From Rhinopomastus cyanomelas (taxonomy: Eukaryota; Chordata; Aves; Bucerotiformes; Rhinopomastidae), in contig VXBP01002706.1 of the NCBI GenBank assembly GCA_013400115.1, forward strand, positions 62,001 to 126,000: DNA of 64,000 nt. The letters run 5' to 3'. Position numbers and translations under genes: made by a program. Below, piece by piece: positions 34,886 through 45,695 of this stretch; within the stretch, counting starts at the first letter, position 1; the number at the start of each line of letters is the position of its first letter. The notes beneath the pieces were generated by a model. That model saw only the letters and a list, made by a program, of their open reading frames with translations, made no database searches and was not told the DNA's origin.

Positions 34886-35000
34886 ATATGCACCCGTGAG
34901 GCAGGAAATTATTAGCCGGTATTTCCCACGGGGAAGCTGAAATCCCGTTATAGACTGTCTTAGTCCACACGGTGATTCCGGTGTCAAAGCCGTAAGTAAT
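34886..35000 (+). repeat. Possible ancient MIR-like SINE remnant
   Basis: The order of short matches resembles the core and 3' half of MIR: gtgaggcaggaaattatta, then acggggaagctga, then a cacacggt block equivalent to MIR's caaggtcacacag region, then aagtaatgaacc. MIR elements are known at low copy number in birds. The match is weak and interrupted, so this is a suggestion and not a firm call. The A and B boxes are not preserved. Confidence 0.4.
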
Positions 35001-35468
35001 GAACCATAAGAAACTGGCTCTTAATCCTACTTTCTCATCATGGAATTGTGCCCATCTGATAAGAAGGAAACTATCAGGATGGTGCTGTCTTATCATAATG
35101 GAGAAGGAAAATTAACATTTATTAAAAGCTGTTAGAAGCTTAAAGAAAATACTGTCATTAAAATGGGAAACACAAACAAACCCACAAGCTATCAACTTAT
35201 TTCCCCTTTGTCTTTCAAGGACTCACAAGTGACAACGGCGACAGAGTTACTGTTCCCTCAGATTAACGCAGACTTTGGCTTGGAATAAACATCTTCTATA
35301 TAGAATTTGAGAGTGTTTTCTCTGCCTGAATGTTGTCAGATACCCCCCTAAGTCTGAAAAAAATCTAAACGCTTATGCGGAGCTATTACTGCTGCTGCCA
35401 ACAAAAGCAAGAGAAATATTAAGAGTTTAAAAAAAGAAAGTATGTTTTGCTGCACAATACGAACCTAC

Positions 35469-35684
35469 TTTTCATTTCCCCAGTCAGTTTCTAATAAAAT
35501 TAATACAGCAAGACGTAGATGAAGTGCTTCTGCAAGTGCAGTGGTTGTCTTCACAAGGGGAAACCTCCCCAGCTTCAGGTGCATTGCAAGAGCAGGATTC
35601 TCTCTGCACAGTAAAACATCTGAATTAGCACAGTGAATGTTTCCAAGCCGACTACGACACTGACCTGGAGAGTCCCTTTTGAAA
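35469..35684 (-). CDS. Candidate exon C, unidentified gene
   Basis: The strongest exon-like segment in the window: 216 bp, a multiple of three, with a pyrimidine-rich acceptor (cctgactcttccttatag) and donor aaaa|gtaggt. The frame enters with one base, is open throughout and leaves with two, so it is a symmetric phase-2 exon. The translation includes SRLGNIHCANSDVLLCRENP and LGRFPLVKTTTALAEALHLR followed by LAVLILLETDW, which would suit a helical-repeat protein. I do not recognise the family. Confidence 0.42.
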
Positions 35685-35685
35685 C

Positions 35686-37356
35686 TATAAGGAAGAGTCA
35701 GGATAAATCCCTTCACAAACTTTCATGTCTCTGGATTCTCACTTGTCCAGAAAACAACCCACAAGACCTACCTTCACTGTGTGCAGCAAAGCAGAGTCCA
35801 GAAGGTGAGAAATTGTGAAAAAGCAAAGTTCTGATTAATTGTTTTAGATTGCTCAGGAGCTCTGCACCAAGACTGGGATGAGTTCAAGGGTTTAGCAGAC
35901 TTTTTTGATCTCAACTGTCAACCGCTTGTTTATGCTGAACGTACTGATGAGATGATCCTCAGAGCACACGGCAGCAGCCACCCATTGCAGGAATGTCATT
36001 AGGAACGATCCAAAAACAACTTCAGCATCTGAACAGTCTTTTCCTCAAGTCCCCGAAGACTAAAGGGAAGTTTACAGGACAAATTCTGCTGAGCCTGAAC
36101 AATGCAACTCTTCCACATTACCGCACCCAAGAACACTCATTTCTTCATTTCTCAGATGACTGAAGACTCATTTCCACAGACTCTCTAGCAATTAGAAGAC
36201 AATGTGCAAGATCACTGCAAGGGCTACAGCCCTATACATCACAGCACAGACAGACAAAACACTGCTCATTCCCACCATGAATTCCCAACTCCTAGGTGAA
36301 CAGACAGATCAATCTTCCCAAAGCCTGAACACAGCTCCCATAGCGTATTCTTCCACGAGTGCTGGGCCAATACAAATGTTATTAAAAGCAAAGGATCGGG
36401 GGCTGGAATAGTAACAGAATTCTAGAAGCTATGAAAACCATATGAGCAAATATCAGTCCAAAACACACTTGCAAGAGAAGATTGATGTCACTGTCTTCCA
36501 TACAGGCAAAAAGAAAAACAACACAGAACATACTCCTAAATAAAAATATTTCTTGTGAGCCAAGAAGTGAGTTTAAACAGAAAATCACTGAATCAACTGT
36601 GTAATTCATTTTAAGCAACAGAATTTTGCACTTAACTGAATTTCAGAAGTCACCGAAGTCCAGCTCTGGCCCCTCTGCCCATCATCTACTGCCTCTCTAG
36701 TAGCCAGTAGTGATGGACAGGTGACTTCAAAGTCACTTGTTGGCGTGCTTGACTTGCTGGCACTGATCTAGACCGACTCGGCTCTCTTCTCAAACCCAGG
36801 ACAGTCACCAACACAGAGCTCAAGAGCTAAATGCTTCTTGTACAAGTATTTTCAGAATTAACATAAAACCATGAGTGTTGATTGTTGATGACACCAAACA
36901 AATAAGCAAAATAGCAGTGGAAGTCCAGCTTTTCTCTTCTAAAAGTAGCATTGTTCCATAGAGGGATATCGCTGGCTCATAGGTGAGAAGGGAGAATGGA
37001 AGTTGAGGTCCCTCCTGGTACCTCTGGGTACCACCACATACACCAATCAGTGTGGGATCCAGCAAACCTTATCTGCTGGAACAGATGTTCTTCTATCTCA
37101 ACATTCATTCCCCAGTCACAGTAGTCAAAAATCAATAGGAGCTTTTAAAGACAGAATTATCTGATGCTTATGACAGGATATGACATTTTTGAAGGTGGTA
37201 CAAAGACTGTGGGTCGCTATCTTAAGCTGCTGCTTTGAAAAACTACCTATTCAACTTCTCCATAATAGTTCTGACCATGTAGATACACATTTGTACTGTC
37301 AGCATCACCAAGAAGTAACGGATACAACTAATCACAAAAGCAAGCAAACCACTACA
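35686..37356. other. Unique DNA, probably intronic
   Basis: If the segments at 35.6 and 40.3 kb are adjacent exons, this lies in the intron between them. No repeat or exon-like segment was found here. Confidence 0.4.
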
Positions 37357-39143
37357 CATAGAATCATACAATCACTAGGGATTGGAAGGGACCTCGAAAG
37401 ATCATCTAGTCCAATCCCCCTGACACAGAAAGATCACCTAGATCCAGTCACACAGGAACATATCCAGGCAGGTTTTAAACGTCTCCAGAGAACGAGGCTC
37501 CACAACACCCATGGGCAGCCTGATCCAGTGCTTGGTTAACCTCACTGGGAAGAAGTTCCTTCTGATATTTATATGGAATCTCCTATGTCCGAGCTTGCAC
37601 CCATTGCCTCCTGTCCTATCACCAGACAACACTGAGAAGAGCCTAGCTCCATCCTCCTGACACCCACCCTTCACATATTTATAAACATTAATGAGATAAA
37701 CCCTCAGGCACCCTCACCCATTAACTATCCCACCCCACCTCAAATCTAGTTTAAAGTCCTCTGAATGAGCCCTGCCAATTCCTGCCCCAGAACCCTTTTT
37801 CCCCTCTGAGAGAAACCTCTCCACACACAAGAGATCTGGTGTCCTACAGAACTAGTCGTTATCTAAGAACCCAAAGCCCTGCCTGTAACATTAGTTTCAT
37901 AGCCAGGCATTAATGGACTGAGTCCTTCTATTCCAGCCTGTGTCCTCACCCCAAAATGGAAGTCATGAAGAAAATACAATTTGTGTCCCAGACTCTTTCA
38001 TGAAACGTCCCAAGTCCTTGCAGTCTTTCTTCATTTCTCTCAGGCTATGGAATACAGCTTCGTCCCCACTTGTCTGGACGATCAGCAGCGGGTAATAGCC
38101 AGCTGATCTCACCACATTAGGGAGCATTCTAGCGATATCCCTGATTCGAGCTCCAGGTAGACTGCAGACTTCCCTGTGGTGATGGTCTGCTCTGCATATT
38201 GGGCCCTCAGTCCCTTTCAGGAGCAAGTCTCCAATAACTAGGATCCTCCTCTTCTTTGTGGAGGTGGTAGTCATATTACTGGAAGATGTCCCGGATTTAT
38301 GCGACCTTGCTAGGACCTCCGGTATGGATTCCCTGTCATCTATATCCTTATTAGACCGACTGTCTTCCAGTAGGGGCTTATATCTATTACTCAGTGGCAA
38401 CTGAGAAGGTGAGGCAGGCAAGGGTGGTGCTTGCCTTCTGCCATTGGCTTTTCACTTGGCTCCACTCTTCCCTTCTACTTGGGCTTCTGTCCTCCATCTG
38501 AGAGGTGCAGGATACTTGGCCTCCTTGTTCCTGGCTCTTATTTGGCTGTTGTCCAGACTGGATCCACCAGTCTACCTCTATTTTAGCCTCTCCAATTCTC
38601 CTGAGCCTTTCTACTTCCGCTTGTAACTTTTCAACCTGATCTTGCAGATGTGCTGGCCAGTTAAGTAGATAATCCACCTGCTCGCACTGTACGCAGTCAG
38701 GAAAACTCGAGAGAGTGTTACATTCCTGGCAGCCTGTCACGTGCACAGCCTCATCTCGTTGGGGGACCTCTGTTCGAGTTCCCGCATCTCATACGGAGTG
38801 GTGACTGTAGCCTGGTCTTTCTCTGCTGCTGCGTTGTTACCATTTATTTTTTTTTGCCCCCTGGCGGCTAAAGTGGCTAGCGCTCTTGCTGCTTCCTGTG
38901 ATCTGAGCGTGACTTCCGGTTTTGCCTCCCTTAAAAAGGTCCGGGTCTGCACCCCCCCGTAGCGTTTGCCTGGCTTCTCCCATGAGAGTACCCAAACCTC
39001 AGTGGCTGCCTCAGTGGCTGTCTCTTGGCTCCCTGTTCAGGGAACCCCCAGATCACCCAGAAACCTCAACAAAATAGTGTTCGGGGACCAGTGCTCTTGC
39101 TGCTGCGTGCGGTCTGAGCACGACTTCCGGTTTAGCTTCCCTT
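37357..39143 (-). mobile_element. CR1 with both ends but ORF2 deleted (ORF1-only CR1)
   Basis: This minus-strand element runs from a CR1 5' UTR at 39143 to terminal octamers at 37357. It contains the 5' UTR with a partly duplicated block (39143-38760), a decayed ORF1 (38746 to about 37746), and a junction near 37706. After the junction come the last roughly 90 codons of ORF2 and the 3' UTR (37705-37357). Endonuclease and almost all RT sequence, more than 2 kb in a normal CR1, is absent. Most CR1 copies lack the 5' end, so retention of both ends is unusual. The tail belongs to the GGCQEDGARLFS subfamily seen at 42968-43425. Confidence 0.85.
37746..38746 (-). pseudogene. CR1 ORF1 remnant (zinc-finger-like N-terminus, coiled region, SGNH esterase domain)
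   Basis: ORF1 of CR1 encodes a nucleic-acid-binding/esterase protein. The first piece (38746-38387) has paired cysteines (CQECNTL and CVQCEQVDYLL) followed by a leucine/glutamate-rich helix (DQVEKLQAEVERLRRI). After a frame change near 38440 the second piece (38421-37963) carries the esterase block RRILVIGDLLLKGTEGPICR. The nucleophile serine of the usual GDSL motif is replaced by leucine. The frame is then broken after TQIVFSS, but degenerate similarity continues to a stop near 37746. The protein is not functional as it stands. Confidence 0.82.
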
Positions 39144-39818
39144 CATATAACTTATATTTATTATACATTTGTGCCCATGATGCATTATTTGCTCTTCATT
39201 TATGAAAAATTCCTGAAATTTGAGCAATCCACTCTAAGAGAAGAAACAACTTCGAACACAAATCTCACCTACACAAAACCCTTCTTGAGGGCCTCCAGAG
39301 AAAAGGACAACAGTGCTTCATGGACCAGCTCTGAAACACTGAAGCAAGCACACCTAGATGGGAAGAGTTAAATAAATCTGCCTCAATTCCGCAGTGTTGC
39401 AAGCTATTCCAGACTCCAGTTACTATAACCTACACTGGGTGTCCTCTGCATAAGCACCAGTGTGACTTTGTGGACTGCTGAGACTCAGTCTGTTGCAACT
39501 GGCATAAGTTGCCACAGGCGAGTAATCACAAGGAACTGACCTTGGCAAAAGCACATTTTACACTTCACTGCTGTTCAACTGTGTTATACTAAAGAGAGCA
39601 AGTGAGCGCAGGCAGAAGGGAGAGGGAGAGAGAACAAATGAGGGACACAGAAAGCAGAGAAGGGATCGCAGCCATTTTCAGCTTTACCTGCATTTTGAGA
39701 GAGGATCATCACCTCCAGTACCCAGCACAACCCTCATCTGGTTACCTCCATGGTGCAGAGTATTGTTTTTAAACCAGTGGGGTCTAGGGGATTTTGTGGG
39801 GAGAAGAGGTATAAAGAA

Positions 39819-40022
39819 GGGAGATTAGGAGGAAATTCCTCCCTGTGAGGGTGCTAAGGCACCAGAACAGGATGCCCAGTAGTTGCTCCATCCCTCGAAG
39901 TGTTCAAGGCCAGGTTGGATGGGACTCTAGGTAACCTGGTCTGCTAAGAAGTGTCGTTGCCCATTGCAGTGGGTTGGGGACTGGGTGAGCTGTGAGGTCC
40001 CTTCCAAGCCAAACCAGTTATG
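39819..40022 (+). mobile_element. CR1 LINE fragment, 3' end
   Basis: Plus-strand tail: aggaggaaattcctccctgtg, then gatgcccagtagttgctcca, then gtgttcaaggccaggttgga and a 3' UTR with ggttggggactgggtgagc. The terminal octamer has decayed to ccagttatgaag. It belongs to the 'ttcaaggccaggttggatg' subfamily also seen at 42622 and 62611. Confidence 0.85.
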
Positions 40023-40229
40023 AAGAAAAGAAGTATAGAAAACACAGCCTCACACCTTCCTACCATTGGATTACTGAGTAAATGAGGCTTTTTAAATTGT
40101 TTTTTCCTCTTGTTCGGCTACACCCCTCATGAGTATTTAGGGATCAGCTGCAATGAGCACAGACTAAATGTATTCCATAAAGTGTGCAGCACAACGTCTT
40201 ACTCCTGATTTTTACAGTTTCAGCTCAAC

Positions 40230-40366
40230 CTTAACTCCAGAGACTCTTTCAACAGCCCAGCAGCAATCCGCACGGACTGGTCTAGCAGAATTCGCATCGC
40301 TGCACATACAGGTGTGTCTGTCCTTTCTGAATGTCTTTCGTCTCCTTGGTTTGGATCAGTTATCTC
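40230..40366 (-). CDS. Candidate exon B, unidentified gene
   Basis: A 137-bp minus-strand segment with acceptor gaagtttgtcag and donor ttaag|gttgag. It is open for 45 codons (EITDPNQGDERHSERTD, then AAMRILLDQSVRIAAGLLKE) with two bases over, which matches the start phase of the segment at 35469-35684. The second half looks like an amphipathic helix. No domain is recognised. The intron this implies (35685-40229) would hold the ORF1-only CR1 in the same orientation as the gene. Confidence 0.38.
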
Positions 40367-41261
40367 CTGACAAACTTCTTTCCCTTTGCATGAGATCTTT
40401 GGAGATGTGGTAATCAATACCAAAAATGAAATAGGAACTGGCAGAGCAGTTCCATCAGCAGCACTAACCCACATTCTGCCCATGTTTTACAGCAAGTTTA
40501 ACAGAAAGACCTAAAATTTTTCACGTACAGTGGGTTTCCAGGACACTTGGTGGTTGAAGCAAAACATGTATGAGCTTTTTATGAGTTCCAAACTACCCAT
40601 TCACTCTCCACTAGGCAAGTGTGCAAGTCTAAACAAAATAAGACAAGATGCATTTCATGTACTGGTTTCTTTATCACTCTTAGATCAGTGCCCTAAAGAT
40701 CAGAGTCATCTAAAGAAATCCTTCTAACTGCAGCTTCTCTTCCAGATCTCTCTCATGCACAAAGTTTCTCCATCCCTCTTCTGGATCTATAACTTCACTT
40801 CAAACATCTGCTACAAAAGTAAGCCTCTGTTATTCTCAAACATCCAAACCTTTAGTGTCTTGGTGTTCACACAGTCTCCATTCCTCTATGACACCTTCTC
40901 CTTCTCCATTTCAGCCCTCCAAATGCCACAACTACTAATAGCTGAAGAAAAGCAGCTTGTTTTTGACCCAGCCATGTCATTACCCTGAACCATTCCCATC
41001 TTACCCAGAGCCTCATGACCTCCACTGTCACTGGCCAGGGAGATACAAGGCTCATCCCTGACAGCAGATGGCTGATTCACACACACTGACGTTCAGCAGC
41101 TCAACAGTGATCTGATCAGGCTTAGCCTATGAATTATAAAAACAGCAATTCCATGAAGCATGACTTAAAATTTCAAGGGACCAAAGTACTTCCAAGTCTG
41201 AACTTCAGATCTGGGTCAAAAAGGTGTCAGCTGTGGATCTGCAGAATATTAACTGTCTCAC

Positions 41262-41365
41262 CAGATTGCAGCTCCCTTTCTCACAAATAAAAGATGTCTG
41301 GAGGGCCCACAGACATGTTTCGTGACAAGGCTGCAGGCCTCTGTCATAGGGGGCTGGATGGGCCA
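41262..41365 (-). CDS. Candidate exon A, unidentified gene
   Basis: A 104-bp minus-strand segment bounded by a good acceptor (aagtttgtgtttcag) and donor (ctg|gtgagac). Read with two leftover bases at its start it is open for 34 codons (HPAPYDRGLQPCHETC, then ALQTSFICEKGSCNL) and ends on a codon boundary. The next candidate exon (40230-40366) starts on a codon boundary, so the phases agree. A longer frame on the same strand is also open, so the choice of frame is an inference. The gene is not recognised. Confidence 0.3.
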
Positions 41366-42149
41366 CTGAAACACAAACTTGGCTACACTATGGTCACCAC
41401 TTCTCACAATGCGGCACAGCAAATGTAAGAAAAGGGTGACATGAAAATAAACATCTGACAGGTCCTCACAGAGACGTGGATGTTTCAATGAAGAGTAGAT
41501 GTTAAAGAAAGTATCTTTATTTACACAAGAGCATCTTCAGTGGAGAGCAAGAATCTGGCATCTCTGACTTCTTCAACGCCTATCAGAAACAAGAGGTTAC
41601 TGAATTAGTCTCTCTGTCTCACACCACACCTTATTTCAGTAGTGTTTGTTGCTCACAGCTGGAAGAGCCATTTGACTTCCTAGTTTAGCACCTAAGATAT
41701 CATTTTCAAGTACCTTCTCACACTGCAGAAAACTGAATCATTAAGTGGGTCTCCCATATCCAAGAAAATCATTGCCAACGTGCAAATATATAACTGCTAT
41801 AAAATACATATCCAAAAGATCATGAAATTGTGGCACAGTGTGCCTGAAACAGTACTGCCACGAGATTAGTTTGACCAAAAGATCAGTGTGTTTGAATTGG
41901 ATTTACCTTTCTGGAAGGGTTCACAAAGAAGTCTTGTCTAGTTTAAATTCATCCAATCCAACACAAGTAACGATACCCTTGAAGTCCAGAGAGTCAGGAG
42001 AGTCTCTCTCTTCCTTCTAGTTGTGAATCTTGAGTGTGATCTACAAGAGAAAAGTAGGGGAAAGTACATTTGGCAGACAATCCTGTGTCTTCTTAGTGAG
42101 TCAGTATTTTCAAAAATCCTTGGAGAACAGGGTGCTGACTCCAAAAGAT

Positions 42150-42184
42150 CCATCCACCAATCAATCAATTAATCAAATCAATCT
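42150..42184 (+). repeat. Imperfect (AATC)n tetranucleotide run
   Basis: About 30 bp of imperfect AATC repeats (caatcaatcaattaatcaaat). It is a minor microsatellite with no other feature around it. Confidence 0.75.
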
Positions 42185-42621
42185 CTCCTGTGTTTTCAGA
42201 AATAATTCAAATCAGATTTTTTCTTCCCCGGTTATCTCAACAAGGCAACCAAGCATTTAATTTTTCCATGTCACGTATTCCATTTCTTCATTGCTTAAAC
42301 ATCCAGGTGACAGACCTGATGTTCTGCTTCCTTTTAATAAAAAGAAGGAAGGTACAGTCTGCATTTTGTATTATAAATTAGCATCAGGGAATTCAGAACT
42401 TTTTGTTTGAACTTTCCGAAGAGAATGGCTCCAATTTCTGTGCTGTGAAGTGCCAATACTCTTCCAAAGACCAAGAACACCTGTAACATTAAGTAAGAGC
42501 AGGAAAAAGATTAACTATCCTTTCTCCTTTAAGACACACTAACTTATCAACAGCTATTGGTGGGTAAGTTCAGTTAAGTACCTGAACAGCTTTGTTGAAT
42601 AAACATGTTTAAATCACTGTA

Positions 42622-43475
42622 TCACAGACTTACAGACTGGTCTGGTTTGGAAGGAACCTCTGAGATCATCCAGTCTCAATTCCTTGACATGGACAGTGAC
42701 ACTTCTCACCAGACCAGGTTGCCCATAGCCCCATCCAACCTGGCCTTGAGTTGGATCCTTCCAGGGATGGAGCAGCCACAACCTCCCTGGGTAACCTGTT
42801 CCAGTGCCTGAACACCCTCATAGGGAGGAATTTCTTCCTGGGACTTAACCTAAATGTCCCCTCTCTCACCTAGAACCCAATCCCCTTGTCCTATCACAGC
42901 AGCCCCAGACAAAAATTCCCTCTTCAGCTTTCCCGTAGCTTCAGGTACTGGAAGGCTGCTAAAAAGGGAGTCCAGCATAGAGCAATGAGGATGATGAAGG
43001 AAGTAGAACACCTCCCTTATGAGGAGAGGCTGAGGGAGCTGGGTCTCTTTAGCTTGGAGAAAAGGAGACTGAGGGGCGACCTCATTAATGTCTATAAATA
43101 TGTGAGGGGTGGGTGTCAGGAGGATGGAGCCAGGCTCTTCTCAATGTCATCTAGTGATAGGACAAGGGGCAAGGGGTGTAAGCTGGAACATAGAAGGTTC
43201 CACATTAATATGAGAAGGAGCTTCTTCCCAGTGAGGGTGACAGAGCACTGGAACAGGCTGCCCAGGGGAGTTGTGGAGTCTCCTTCACTAGAGATGTTTA
43301 AGACCCTCCTGGATGTGTTTCTGTGTGACTTGGTCTAAGTGATCCTGCTGTGGCACAGGGATTGGACTAGATCATCTTTTGAGGTCCCTTCCAATCCCTA
43401 ATGATTCTATGATTCTATAAAAGGTCCCACTGGAGCCTTCTCTTTTCCAGGCGGAACAGCCCCAATTCCCTAGAA
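42622..43475 (-). mobile_element. Old CR1 LINE, interrupted by a nested CR1
   Basis: Minus-strand CR1 whose 3' part is 42622-42966 and whose 5'-ward continuation is 43425-43475. Removing the intervening plus-strand CR1 makes the minus-strand sequence continuous across ctggaaggctgctaaaa and aggtcccactggagccttct. The coding part gives REGTFRLSPRKKFLPMRVFR, then HWNRLPREVV. Being the host copy, it must be older than the insert. Confidence 0.85.
42968..43424 (+). mobile_element. Younger CR1 nested inside an older CR1
   Basis: Plus-strand CR1 of about 455 bp with an uninterrupted C-terminal ORF2 segment: HLPYEERLRELGLFSLEKRR, RGGCQEDGARLFSMSSSDRT, then VTEHWNRLPRGVVESPSLEM and a CDLV stop at about 43336. 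The 3' UTR (gattggactagatcatcttt) and two octamers follow. Short A-rich sequence (aaaagg-like) occurs at both edges and could be a small target duplication or microhomology. Confidence 0.93.
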
Positions 43476-44724
43476 ATTTTTTAATCCTAGAAACAGCTGT
43501 GAGCAGTTCAGCAAACCTTATTCTCTGCATGTTCTGCTGATTCTGCAGTTTCCACTGTTCTAGGGAACTTTTCTGGATAACGTGTTGGATGTGGAATTTT
43601 GCAGTGTAGTATCAGCTCACTCTTTATACTTCCTTCACTAACAGCAAGCAAACTCTCCAAAGCTCTGCCTCAGATTTCACAGGATGTATGTGCCTCTCTC
43701 TCAGTACCCAGGCCACGGTGCCAATATGTAGGATTAAACTTCTTCCAAGGTTGAATAAGCCACCATCTGTCTATCTTGTGTGGTGCTGTGCGCCATCCGG
43801 GAGACTTGTCCCTCAGAGCATGTTTCTACCATATGTCACTCCTGAGTGATTGGTTATGTCAAGACATTTGGGAAAAAATGACTAAGTCGAGCTGGAAAAC
43901 CCTTTCTGAATTCCAGAGGAGGTTTGCCAAGGCTCTATTTGCAAATAACCACACGCTCCCATTTTCTTGCACATATTGTATAGAATGATAAATAACCTTC
44001 ACCCAAATGGACAAAACAATTACTGGGATGAAGCACTTGCCCCTCCACTGTGCAAACCTCACCTACTTTTTAATAAGCCAAGAGATAAGCTATGATGCAT
44101 CTTCAAGACAAATACAAGGCAGTTCTACAGAAGAACTGTGACTTTTATGATAACAAAGTTAAGAAAGGGAAAAATTCAGATGTAAAAAAATACTTCATGA
44201 AAGGGTCTGCCCAGCACTTTAAAGCCACCACAACTGAGCAACTCCTTTCAAAATTTCCATCTAAAAACACCTAAAGCTAAGCTATCTCCTGAGAATAACT
44301 TTATTCCAGGTGCTCACCTGCATGCCAAGTGAGATGGTCTAAAATAAATGTTAAACCACTGGCATGGCAGCTCATGCAATTAGAATTTGTCTAATAAAGA
44401 CTACTACTCTTTGCTAGCTGAGATTTAAAGAACCATTTCATGTTCCAGTTGCTCAGTTATTAAATTAAACCTCATGCCAGCATTGTTCTTAGGGCCAGCT
44501 CAAGGCTGCTCATTTACATAACTGACTTTCAAGGGCACCTGGTTCCACAGCACAGAATCTACCAATCTACTGCTTGAAGCTAAGGAAGACATTCTTGAGA
44601 ACACTGAAAGGAGAGAGAAATTAGGAAGTCGTGATTACAGCCTCCTTCAGAAAGTTTAACACAGCAAGGAAATATATTCCTAAGGGTGAAGTTAGCAGAA
44701 GTGTTAAAGCAGATCATCCTGAGT
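43476..44724. other. Unique DNA with a possible microexon
   Basis: No repeat recognised. A 21-bp minus-strand segment (44318-44338) has strong splice signals (see findings). A plus-strand frame at 43830-43985 (IWEKMTKSSWKTLSEFQRRF) is protein-like but has no splice support. Confidence 0.35.
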
Positions 44725-44930
44725 GCCTTCCTCGTGGAAAGAGTGATTAGGCACTGAAGTAGACTGCTCAGAGCAGTGGTGCAGTCCCCATCTCTGGAGG
44801 TGTTTGGGGACAGACTGCATGTGGCACTTAGTGCTACGGTCTAGCTGATGTGATGATGTTAGGTCATGGACCGGGCTTGGTGATCTTAGAGGTCTTTTCC
44901 AGCCTAAACAATTCTGTAATTCTGTGATAT
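44725..44930 (+). mobile_element. CR1 LINE 3' end
   Basis: Plus-strand remnant starting at tgagtgccttcctcgtggaa, with a substitution-rich C-terminus (gtgcagtccccatctctggag), then the 3' UTR (ggcttggtgatcttagaggt) and two worn octamers (aattctgtaattctgtgat). Confidence 0.87.
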
Positions 44931-45303
44931 CAGAAGGCAAATTACAGAGTTTATTGCATTTAGGGACAAAAGTGAAATGAGGAGCAGTCCAAGAGAGATC
45001 TAGAGAAGCCTTAGGGTCCTTTGGTTGAGTTTTACTTTCAGAGCTTGGACAATCATTAAAAAGGGGGAAGTCGTGAAACAAGAATTCCCTGTGGCTCACT
45101 GGGACCTAGAAGACAAAGTGCCACAAAGAGGAGAAAAAACAAAAAGATGCGACAATAAAGGAAAATGAGATCAATTACCACCCCAGAATGTATCCCCTTT
45201 TTTTTTTACTTAAATATATCTACATTAAACACTCTCCCTACGCATAAATACCAACGATTGCAAAGGAGAAGGTATGTCAGCCAGGGAACAGCTTACAAAC
45301 CAA

Positions 45304-45397
45304 TGTATCATAGAACCACAGACTGGATTGGGTTGGAAGGGTCCTCAGAGTTCCAACCCTCTGCAGTAGGCAGGGACACCTCCCACCGGAATTAACT
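45304..45397 (-). mobile_element. CR1 LINE 3' UTR stub
   Basis: About 90 bp: tgtatcatagaaccacagac, then tggattgggttggaagggtcc, then agggacacctcccaccggaa. It is the minus-strand end of the 'cagggacacctcccac' CR1 subfamily. Confidence 0.8.
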
Positions 45398-45695
45398 AGA
45401 AGCAATATGAAGTCACAAGAGCCTCACACTGCAGCACTGGCCTGTGAATGGAAAGAACTCCCAACGAAACCACAGCTTCTCCTACAACAGTCATCATGAA
45501 GATACCCTTGTATCCCTAAGGAAGAACTATGAATTAAAAAATAAAAGCGAGAAAACACCAACACATGGAGCAAGATGTACTTTTTTCCTTCCCTGTATAT
45601 TCAACTGAGAACCTGTCTCCTGTTTGTCCCACACTGGTACAGACGTACAGGCAGGAATCCATCAATCTTCAGAGAAAGCTGGAAAGGAACTTTTT

